64,000 bases of DNA, taken from the NCBI GenBank assembly GCA_021613535.1, contig CP075493.1, positions 10,540,001 through 10,604,000 on the forward strand, read 5' to 3'. Positions 11,901 to 30,581 of the stretch are shown piece after piece. A program made the position numbers and the translations under genes. Each line of letters starts with the position of its first letter. Positions within the stretch are counted from its first letter, which is position 1. Below the pieces are notes generated by a model that saw nothing but the letters and a program-made list of their open reading frames with translations, had not been told where the DNA came from and ran no database searches. This DNA is from Adineta vaga (lineage: Eukaryota; Rotifera).

Positions 11901-13300
11901 TACGTGATATACAAGCTTCTCTCTATGATTTAGCTCAAGCTCATAATATTACTAAACATCGCATTGATTGTGATTTAGAAGTTTATGAAGTCGATCGTTT
12001 AGAATTATACTATAATGAAACTATTCCTGTTTTACAAAAAGATATTCATATCGTTGACAATCGAATTTATATAATAAAGCCATGGACATCCGAAAGAGTC
12101 ATTTCGAAATTATCTCAAATTCTTTGTCAAGAATTCAAATTACCAATGAATATCGAACCAAATATTCGTCAACTATTATTACATAATGAACAAAATACTC
12201 CTTCGACGATGCTTCTTTCGTTTGATCCTGCAATAGATTTATTTCGTATGGAAGAAACAAGGAAAAAGTTTGCGACGATTATCGATCGTGATAATGAACA
12301 ATTGTTTAGTCAATTGAAAATCACTGATGAAATAATTCCGGCCGAACTTCTTACCCTTGCACTTGATGCTCAAAGTTCTCCACATTGTGGATTTGTCTAC
12401 CATTATACACATTTAGAAAATGCTGTTTCAATTCTTCGTGAGAAATGTTTCAAATGTCAGAATAATTTACTATCAAATGAATTTAAAGATTCGACTGATA
12501 CACATATCATTCAATCAACACATTCTGAAGTGAAAGATTATGTTCGGTTTTATTTTCGTCCATTAACATTAGCACAATATTGTGATGAAAATCTTGGCCT
12601 ATCAAATCTTACACAACGATATGGTAATCAATCAATGTGTCCTGTTCCTGTTATCTTTCGTATTGATTTAGAAGCTCTACTTGCCATTGATAATGTAGAA
12701 TGGAAAATTAGTTTAGGAAACATGGATAATCATCAAACTGAATTTGATAATACGATAGATATCGTACGAAGATTTGATTTTCAAGGTGTCTATGCAGATA
12801 TACGTACTGAACGTGGTCGATACAGTTCACAACAAGAATTTCTCATTAAATCACAATTAAATTTAGATCAATTACAACTTGGAGCAATGACACTTATTTT
12901 TCAAGATCAAAATGCATTTGATAGTTTAGAATGTATGATTTCACATAATTATCGTTCGATCATTGATACGGCCTACTATTATGGTATGAATCCTCGAGTT
13001 ATGATTCATTTTACTGATACTGATAATGAAGTATCTATTTGTATAGAAAATTTAATTTCATCGGAAAGAAATGAGCAATTAATCCTTCAGTTCTCAGGTG
13101 GTCATACACATCGAACTGTACAAGGTAATTTGAAGGCATCATTTCAACGTGGTACTATATCAACTTTTTATTCACCTCAACAACTTTCTTTTATTGCTAA
13201 TTTGGAACATGTAAAATATGCTATTTATTATGAATATGAAACTCGTAAGTGGCTTATTCATACGAATTCATCAACATCACGGTTCATTTCACCTACATGA
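8943..13300 (+). pseudogene. Sacsin/NOV-type GHKL ATPase fused to a DarT-like ADP-ribosyltransferase domain; broken frame
   Basis: A large, apparently intronless frame. Residues 1-200 from 8943 form a GHKL (HSP90-like) ATPase of the sacsin/NOV type: an N-box ELVQNCDDS near 9078-9104, a G1-like HNGKAFDEDDI near 9173-9205 and a G2 loop GYKGLGFKAV near 9251-9281. A TAA at 9543-9545 stops this frame, but homologous-looking coding continues immediately in the same frame. Near 9750 the coding frame moves by one base and then stays open to 13300 (1,034 codons from 10196). Near the C-terminus (about 12399-12870) is a DarT/DUF4433-like ADP-ribosyltransferase domain: YHYTHLENAVSIL, then KDYVRFYFRP, then PVPVIFRIDLEALL, then QQEFLIKS with the presumed catalytic Glu at 12836-12838. 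About 140 further residues follow. Bacterial DarT modifies thymidine in single-stranded DNA; the activity here is inferred only from motifs. No DarG-like macrodomain partner is visible nearby. Two lesions in otherwise well-preserved coding suggest a recent pseudogene, sequencing errors or a divergent allele. Confidence 0.8.
12399..12870 (+). other. DarT-like (DUF4433) ADP-ribosyltransferase domain within the preceding gene
   Basis: The domain lies wholly in the intact downstream frame. It shows the ordered family pattern: an N-terminal HxTHxxN-like element, a DYVxFYFxP strand, a hydrophobic VPVIFRIDLE strand, and a late Gln-Glu pair (QQEFL) at the position of the catalytic Glu of DarT enzymes. 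I see no break inside the domain. Substrate and activity are unknown. Confidence 0.75.
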
Positions 13301-14694
13301 TGTTACGTAGCACAGTTTCATCATTGAATTGTAAACTTTGTTTGTATAATTCTACTTGAAAGTAAAATCCGTTCAAATTTTCATCAGTAACAGTTATAAA
13401 GAAACTCAATGTTTTATTCCTTCCCTTTGTGTTTATTTCTCTAAATAAATTATTATCGAAAAGAACTATGTCGATTACACACCTTGCTAAATATTTCATA
13501 GTGAAACGTAAGATACGATCTAATGCTAAATACGATTTCTATGAACAATATTTTAAATCATATACTTTCAGAGTTGTTGGCTATATACAAGTATAGAATC
13601 GCAAAACATATACGAAACTGAAAGATTATTGTTAAGAGAATAGCAAGTGATATATGATTATTTATGTCAACTACTTTGATGCTTGTTCGTTAATTACAGA
13701 CAAATATGACAATGTTTATACGTATTCTCGATGAAAAACAATAGACCTTCTGACTTTCTTGTTCTACTTTCTGCACTTCATGATATAATGACTGTTGACA
13801 TCTGTCCTTCATTTTTCTTTGTCTTTACCTTCTTCATGAAATAAAAAGAATCGATTATATCGAACATTTTATTTGTTTCCTTACTCAATTATAAATTGAT
13901 CTGTACGAAAATAAAATATGATTGAAATCGTATCATTAGAACCACTCTTTTTTTTCTTTCTATTCATTCAATAATGAGAACAACTCGTTAATCTATCAAC
14001 TTTATCTTTCTTGCCTTTCATATCGAATCAATGTCAAATACAGCTACTCTTGTCATATGCATAAACAAAGGAATAATTTTTCGTTAATCACATCACGCAA
14101 AACATTGCCTTGTTAATTAAGATAATTATTCTTGAAAGTTTGTCAGTTTGATATGAAACATAGAAGATTTCTATTGAAATAAAAAAAAGTCTTTGATTTA
14201 TCTGATCATCTGTTAAACACATGTGATATAACCTTGATAATAGCAAAACGAAAGTGAGAGAGAGAGAGACAAAATCTCTTACACATCGATAGCTAGAGAG
14301 AATTAAGATCAAACGATACAGGATTGTATCAATAAATAAACTCGATTACATATACATATATCTAAAATCAACAGACAAAAGAAAAGGAAAAAGCTTGAAT
14401 GAATGGCTTGATTTTCTGATCATATTGATGATGACAGACATACTATCATCACTCGTTCTGTCAATCATGATAGTTTTGTTTATACAAATGTCCAAGTGTG
14501 TGAGTGCCTTCACAATAAGACACGCGTTAATTTCTGTAATTGGTGATGAAACACACACACACATATATATGTATATATACACGTCAGGCGAAAGGTATTA
14601 TTCCATCTATTATTTAATCTACATAGTAAAAAACACATGATGGATGTGACCTTGCTTTCAAGATAAAGAAAAAAAAAAGAAGAAGAGATGAAGA
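13301..14694. other. Intergenic between the ATPase/DarT-like gene and the NET zinc finger
   Basis: AT-rich, with many stops on both strands. A (GA)n stretch lies near 14257-14269 and a CA/TA-rich simple repeat near 14551-14580. The region holds the 3' UTRs of two convergent genes. No gene is supported. Confidence 0.4.
14551..14582. repeat. (CA)n/(TA)n microsatellite
   Basis: ACACACACACAC runs directly into ATATATGTATATATACAC. It is a simple repeat downstream of the zinc-finger gene, with no function implied. Confidence 0.8.
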
Positions 14695-15677
14695 TTAATT
14701 ATTATTGTTTGTATGATTGTTCGAACGTCGTGTTGTTCCTGTCATCGGTGACAAAGACAAGTGAGGATAAAAGAATGGTAACTGATCATTGTTGTTTAAC
14801 ATCACGGGTGGTTTGTAATATGGATGAAAACGTTGGTGATGATTATGATTTTGTTGTTGCTGATGAGGATGAAGAGAATTCGTTTTTCCTGTTGAAGTAT
14901 GACTATGTCGTAAATGTTCAACAAGTTCGTCGGCGGACGAAAATCTCGCAGTACATGAAAACCAATGGCAAGCATAAGGTTGATTATTAACGGAAGCAGC
15001 AAGAATATGTCGAACGGTTTCACATTGTAAACAACCTGGAACTGTACATGGTGTTGAAAATGAATGTTGTTGTTGTTGTTGTTGCTGCTGCTGTTGCTGT
15101 TGAGCAGCTAAATAAGCAAGCGACGAACGTAGAAGAAGTGCAGCAGCAGTTGATGTTGGATCAAATAATGATGGTAAATGGCTTGATAATGGATTTGACT
15201 CGACGAAAGACGAGGATGGGAGAATAGTACTAGGTTTCACTGGAAGTGTTGACTTTTTATTTGTGATTGTACTATTTGGCTGGGAGGGTGATGAGCGTTT
15301 AGTTGACGACAACGATTTGTCACTATTAGATGTTGATGATAGAATGGACGAAGACTTTGTGACGAGAGATGTGATAATGGGCGGAGCAGTGTTAGGTAGC
15401 AACGATGATGTATTTAAAGAGAACGATGACGATAATGATGATGGAGGTGATGGAGAATCTTTTCCAATACTTGAACATGTCTGAGCAAGAAGAGCCAATG
15501 GACTTTGACTTGAATCATACTATTATTTTTTATTTAAAAAAAAAAAATATATATATATGAGATTGAAAACGAAACATTTATATTTACCGAATTAGTTGAC
15601 GAAGAAAGAGATGCAGTATTTAATGGTTGTAAATAATCCGGTTTTAAATAAGCATTACTGGCAGTTGTGGAAGACAT
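14695..15677 (-). CDS. NET-family (Noc/Elbow/ZNF503-ZNF703) zinc-finger transcriptional regulator, copy 1
   Basis: Developmental co-repressor family. Exon 1 (15677-15588) encodes 30 residues starting MSSTTASNAYLKPDYL and ends at a phase-0 GT donor. Exon 2 (15519-14695) begins YDSSQSPLALLAQTCSSIGK, which contains the family's N-terminal Sp motif SPLALLAQTC. It continues with a long Ser/Pro/Thr-rich segment, a polyglutamine run (about 15066-15103), a Cys-rich CTVPGCLQC element and a single C2H2 finger, ACHWFSCTARF...LVEHLRHSH. The C-terminus is His/Asn-rich and ends at a TAA at 14697-14695. Orthologues act in appendage, eye and brain patterning by recruiting Groucho-type repressors; that is family knowledge. 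About 2.9 kb of noncoding DNA lies upstream, as expected for a regulated developmental gene. A second family member lies at 51975-52807. Confidence 0.88.
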
Positions 15678-18533
15678 ATTTGGTTTTAGTTATAATCGTT
15701 TGTTGTTGTTGTTGTTCTTATTATTATTTGTAATCTTTATCTATAAAGTCAATGAATAAATGAATGAAAGCTTTTCCTAGTTTCTTCTCTCTCTCTCTTC
15801 TTCTTCTTCTTCTTCTCTGTTTCTCTGTCTTTTCTTCCTTATGTTCTCATTTTTCTCTGTTCGACTGTCAAGCGTAGGAGAAAGAGAAGAGATTTGTGTG
15901 TGTGATAAATGATGATCATGCTTGAGACCTCCAAGCGAATATACGTACACCGCTGCTTGACACATGCCAATTATAGAGCAAGCAAGAAGAGAAGAAGAAA
16001 AAGATGAGTGATGACAAGAACGAAAAGAGATGCCATCTATTCTCTCGCTTTGCTGTAATCTTCTCTGATGATGACGAAGTAGCATGCCGCATCCTCTCTT
16101 TCTCGATATTTCCTTCACACAATCATTCATGTCGATGCATCGATCAACTGTCAATCGTTTCAAATCGATAGACAGAAAGAAATGATAAACGAAGGCGCAT
16201 TGATACTTACACGCGATTGATGTCAATGTATGTTTTACAAATATAGTTCATTAAACGTCAAATCGAAATGGATTGAAAAGAAGATGTGTTATTTGATTAA
16301 TAGATCGCCGTTTTCAAAATAAACATTAATCACTATTCACATATGTTTTTCTCTATTCAAAAAGAAAACTGACAGGAGGTGGTAATGAAGAGAGAAAAAG
16401 GAAAATGAGAAAAATTATCTTTCAATCGATCTTATTATTAAATATGTTAAATAAAAATATCGATGATAAATGTTCTCATCAAAACAAAAATGTAATTTAT
16501 ATGACATCTGTCAGAAAATATGAACATTACGTTGAATAATTAAATTTTAAGATAATCATCTATTAGTTTTTGATATTTAGTTCTAATATAAAATGGTTAA
16601 CAAAATAAGATTTGATATCATTTTTGAAATTCTCTTTCTCTCTCTCTCTCACCCGATCTTCTATGAATGATTACATTGTCGACATCGACATCAACAGAAA
16701 GACCTTTGATAATAAATCGCGCCATTTTAATGATGAATGTCGACAGTTGTGACAAAAGAGGCGAACTTCGCCATCGACTTGTCATCGCTACTAGATGACC
16801 GACTGATGTTGTTGATGATGATCAGTCGACTTACTGATGACATAAAACATGCATGCCTATATAGCGATCGTCTCGACGTGCGCATGATCATCATCATCAT
16901 CATCGGTCGCTCATTTGTCACTCACCCACATGAATGATGATCTTGATCGATCGCATAGCATATGAGATTTCATATCACATCGGTACAAACGAGCCGAGCT
17001 CTCATCATTTATCATCAATCGTTCTGTGTATGTCGTAATAACAATATTCTGACAAGCAGAAAGCAGTCAGGCAGCGGGAGAATGATTTATCGACGAACGA
17101 TGGCGATGATGATGATGATGCGAAACATGACCTATCTCGACAAGCGAGAAAGCAAGCAAGCGAAAAGAACAAAAGAGATGTAAATGAGATAATGATAAAT
17201 GAAGGAGTCAAATATATGGATAGAAAGATACATATACATGTATATGTATATTTGTTTCAATATAATAAGAAACATAGAAAAATAACTTACGAAACCTTGA
17301 CCAAGATAAAAAGAATTCTATACTAAAAATAGAAAGAAATATTAAAACTGATTTCTGAATTTATAATTCAACTGAATATTATTGAAAGATTCTTTGATAT
17401 TTTTAGTCACTCGATAGAATAATCTTTCAATCAAATATGACGAAGATTTTATATTACTATAACCAATGTTTAAATGTACGATATTTTTGATAGATATCGA
17501 TGTATCTCTTTTTCTAGTCATTTGACACTTCATTTCACTCATATTTCCTTGTCGCTATATTTTATGACAAGCAGCAAGTATATACATTGACGTTGACGAC
17601 AATGTTCGATACCTATCTCGCTAAATGATTGTTGTCGCTCCATCTGTATATTTGTTCTTTCATATGACAACGATGTGCTCTCGTTCTAATCGATGCTGAC
17701 AAATACATTAGGATACACCCCAGCAACCTCAATTAGAACATAAGCATAGATGTATGTATGTATGCATGCATACATTGCTGTCTGAATCGATTATATGCGT
17801 ATGTGATGCGATGTGATTCGAGTCAGAAGTCATCTCATCATTATGATCGAAATATGAAGTGACTTTTTGTCCTTGTCTATTTTTGATAGGATGATGATGA
17901 TGATGATCAGATTCGACACTTATGTGAAGTGAACATTATATGGTTGACTCTTCCTGCTGTCCTGTCAGCTTTACTCATTTTATACATATCAACACGACAT
18001 GCTTCATCTCTCGTTTTTCGTTGTTCTGTATACATCAATTAGTATAGATATGTCTATGTCGACAACAAACTATGAAGAACAAAGAAATAACCGCCTTCAC
18101 ATTATAGTTGATGTGCAGTTAGAAATGATCAAAGTAGACATTCATATTCATTGTAATTAAAACGAATAAGATAAAGCGTTTTTTCATATAAATCTCCATA
18201 GTCGTGATTTAATGGTGTTAAAATATCATAAATATATACAAATTGATATTGATAAGAGAAAAACTAATTGTAGATTTAATGAAATAAGTCTTTTGAGTAG
18301 TGTATCGGTAACACTCATAGGTTAAAAAAAGATGAAGTTAACTCTATTCTAAGTCGGGAAAATTCACATTGATGTCGCTTGCTGATGAACGATGCAGAAG
18401 TGTCGCCCTCTGATTTTCTATTTTTTTCCAAGCATTTGTATCCTAGCAATGGAACAATTAATGGTGATAAGTGACATTTGTTAAGTTTGTCAACTTATTG
18501 GTTGGTTTTGAGTACTTTGTTTTGGGAAGAAAA
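15678..18533. other. Noncoding upstream region shared by the divergent NET zinc finger (-) and EML (+) genes
   Basis: About 2.85 kb without a credible gene. It is rich in (GA)n, (ATG/CAT)n and palindromic ATGTATGTATGCATGCATACAT-like simple sequence (for example 17753-17774) and in short CGAT/ATCGAT words. The short frames here are low-complexity products of these repeats. Position and size make it a candidate cis-regulatory region for the zinc-finger gene; this is inference. Confidence 0.4.
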
Positions 18534-27598
<9,065 letters not shown>

Positions 27599-27703
27599 TC
27601 ACAGGTCCTCATAAAAGCTAACATTTTTGTGATCGTTGTTGTCATTATTGTTTGAAAATGTCTAATTCATCGTGCTTATTGTGATTGTGTTTTAGATAAA
27701 GAA

Positions 27704-29538
27704 ATGAATCGGTTTGCAGATCCATCTATAGCATCTCATTATCATTTTTCACGTTCAGCAGCATCGACATCTCGACCACAGTCAAGTGTACCAGCGAAAG
27801 ATGCAGTAACTGATATGCTTAATATTGGTATTGATAATCGACATGAATTACATAGATCAGAATCATTACCATTTTCGATAAGACGTGTTGTTCGACATCA
27901 GGTACATATTCCAACAGCATCACTAGTGGCATCTCCACCGTTATTACACCCACGAAGTTCAACTCCTGAACAAAATCACACACCGGAACGTCCATTATCA
28001 GCATCAAAAAGTTTTCGTCTATCTCGTTCGATGCCAGTTCGATTAAAATCAACACCGATAACTATTCCACCACGAATGGGTTTGGAAGAAGTTTCCTATC
28101 AAAATTTTCCAAAACAAAATCATGAAAAACGAAAAATTGCACATGATCGAAAACGTAGAAAACAACAACGCCAATTTTTTTCAGATAAATCTGCAGAAAC
28201 AGAAACATGGCATCGATTAAGACGATCATTAGTCGAATTGAAACGTCTAGCAACAACACAAGACATTTTAATTGATCCTATTACATCACTTTTCAATTGT
28301 GATGGACATACATGTACAACGGTGAAACCGACAATGAGCGATGCACATCATCAACAACAGGAACAACAAGAAGAAAAAAGAGTGGCTTCATTCAAATCAG
28401 AATCAGGTATACTTTTTTAGTACTATTCAATTGTATTGAAAGTGAATGCGTATGCAATTAATGTTAATCATCATCATTCAATAAGTCGGACATGAATAGA
28501 TTGAATTGCAATCATGACATAGGGACTTTTCTCAGTCGACGAAAAAAATCGAAAACTATATTAATCACGTTTTATTTAGGTATGTCATCGCTATTCGGTT
28601 CTGGTTTTTCTTCGCGTGAATTAACTCGAACAAGTCTAACTGCATCTCAAAGTTCACTTTTCCGTCCCATGTCAGCCAAACGACCGACCGAAACTTATCC
28701 TCGTTTAGTTTTTCAACCTTTAACGGTCGGTTCAAAACCAATACATTCTGTAGTTGATAAAACTAATTCACCAATTAAAACAAGAGAAAGACCACCTGCG
28801 ACAGCACCATCTCGTACTCGTTCACGCTCAAATTTTACAAGTGCATTGCCATCCGAAGACAAAACTCCTGAAGTATTAATAACTGATCATTCGAATGATG
28901 ATATTCCATCATTACCATCTACACCACCACCAGCGCCGTCACCTCCACCAATCGCTAAAATTGAACCAGAAAGTACACCTCCTCGTAAAATAGTAACACC
29001 CACACCTATTCGTACACGACCGCCATCAACTATACCAGTAACTTCAACTATCAAATTAAAATCTTCAATTGTACGTTGTCGCAGTGCAACTGAGAGCAAA
29101 CCAACTTATTCAATCAGTAAAAATTTTCCACGTTTCATAATTATCGCTGATGAAGAACATCGTATTGAAGGTTGGTATCATCAATATCCATTTGTACTCA
29201 GTGATGATCTTCTTTCTGGCTTTCAATCAAAACAATCTCAACAAAAATTGACGATCTCAGCTTATTTTATCGATGATACACAAATATCGAATCCGAATAT
29301 ATCAGCAAAAACATTCCTACAAGGCAAACCTTTCAATATCAATAATGATTGGAAGAAATACGATTTAATATTGATATCAAATAATATTTATGAAAAAACT
29401 ATGATTTATTTAAAAACAATTGTGAATCTAATGAAATCATCAGGAAAACTTATTAAAGTTTACCAAGTAAATCATGAAGAAGATTTAAAGAAACAAGTCA
29501 AAAATATATGTAAACAAGTACAACAACAAAATGTTTAA
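27704..29538 (+). CDS. Unrecognised protein, Ser/Pro-rich with a C-terminal alpha/beta-like domain
   Basis: I do not recognise this gene. Two exons (27704-28406 and 28580-29538) join in frame through a 173-bp GT-AG intron. The N-terminal about 400 residues are low-complexity, rich in Ser, Pro, Thr and Arg, with basic patches (KRRKQQRQ near 28155) and Pro runs (PPPAPSPPP near 28926), so they are probably disordered. The last about 145 residues, from FPRFIIIADEEHRIEGW near 29129, are ordered-looking with alternating hydrophobic strands (KYDLILISNNIYEKTMIYL) and end in a Gln-rich tail. The first ATG lies 8 nt after an acceptor-like TTTTAG at 27690-27695 and 105 bp after the EML stop, so it may be the second gene of a transcription unit. 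Its final codons and 3' flank recur about 580 bp downstream. Confidence 0.7.
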
Positions 29539-29612
29539 AAATCAAACTTTTTGTTCATGTATCAATCCGAGTGATCTCATTTGTTTGTTCTTTTTTTGAT
29601 AATATTTATTCA
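29515..29612 (+). repeat. Direct repeat, copy A: 3' end and flank of the preceding gene
   Basis: The end of the coding sequence from CAAGTACAACAACAAAATG plus about 75 bases of 3' flank (AAATCAAAC...GAGTGATCT...GATAATATTTATT) recurs at 30094-30190 with clear but imperfect identity. It marks a partial local duplication. Confidence 0.7.
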
Positions 29613-30581
29613 ACAATTTCCATATATATATAAATGAAAAGTTTGATCGTATTTATTAGTACTGTATCATTGATTTTCTCAATAGTGTTATTATTGATCA
29701 GATGCTTTTCTAAATGTATGAGAATGAATGACCTATTAATAATTTAATCAACTTACACTAATACAATCATATGTCATGCATGATTAATATGATGAGAAGA
29801 GCAATAAAAGTACATTTTCATTAAATATTTCTAATGGCATAAAAATTAGTACAATTTTGTCGATTTTCAGAAAAACGATCGGAATACCGCAACGATTAAG
29901 GAACATTATAAAATAGAATAATAAATATACTATATAGAACAAGCTACATTTTCTTTGATGAATTATATTACATGCCATAATATTGTGTGTATAATGACTG
30001 GAATGTGATATAGTGCATATGAGTAGGAATCAGACAAATATTCAGATCCAAACACAAACATTTACGCATCTACATATACATATTCTGCTGTCTCAAGTGC
30101 AACAGTAGAATGTTTAGAAATCAAACTTTTGTTCTTGTATCACTTCGAGTGATCTTATTTGTTTTCTTTTTAGATAATATTTATTGAAATATAAAGGATA
30201 AAGTAATGTACGAAATGTTGTAACAAACTGAAAGAAGAAAATAGCATGCATGAGCTTTAAGCTTAGCCTTGTATTTTACTTCATCAAATATGATTTTATC
30301 AATGCATTCGAGAGAACATTAGAATATTTTCATCATGCGAAATGATTAAAAGCATTTTCTTCGTTCATCCAAAGGCCATTTCCGATTAGAATTTTTTCGA
30401 AAAATAAAATTAAATCAAAGAAGAAAAAATATAAGTAAAAATTTTCCTGCTTGAATAGCAACAAAGAGAAAGAAAAACTACTGTAGAAAAATAAAATCCA
30501 GTTAACAGAAGTCTGAATGATTGTACACATGTATAGAATTATTTAGCCAATCGAGTTTTCTTCTAAGATATAATTGTACAG
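29613..30581. other. Intergenic between convergent genes; contains repeat copy B
   Basis: AT-rich sequence between the unrecognised gene (+) and TMEM62 (-). Apart from the second repeat copy I see no gene, RNA or element. Confidence 0.4.
30094..30190 (+). repeat. Direct repeat, copy B: degenerate copy of a gene 3' end
   Basis: It matches 29515-29612, including CAAGTGCAACAGTAGAATG for the coding tail, then AAATCAAACTTTTGTTC, GAGTGATCT and GATAATATTTATT. No longer upstream copy of the gene is visible, so this is a fragment rather than a paralogue. Confidence 0.7.

Noticed and set aside
14395-14640. Short open frames in the 3' flank of the first zinc-finger gene
   Set aside because: They run through CA/TA simple repeats, lack any domain, and have no support from splice signals.
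8281-14694. A DarG-type macrodomain antitoxin next to the DarT-like domain
   Set aside because: I searched the flanking frames and saw no macrodomain motif; the neighbours are a calcium sensor and a zinc-finger gene.
15263-15484. Acidic plus-strand frame
   Set aside because: It is the antisense shadow of the Ser/Thr-rich part of the NET zinc-finger gene.
15777-16226. 149-codon minus-strand frame upstream of the NET gene
   Set aside because: Its C-terminus is made of Glu/Arg repeats from (TCT)n DNA; there is no conserved motif and no link to the mapped first exon.
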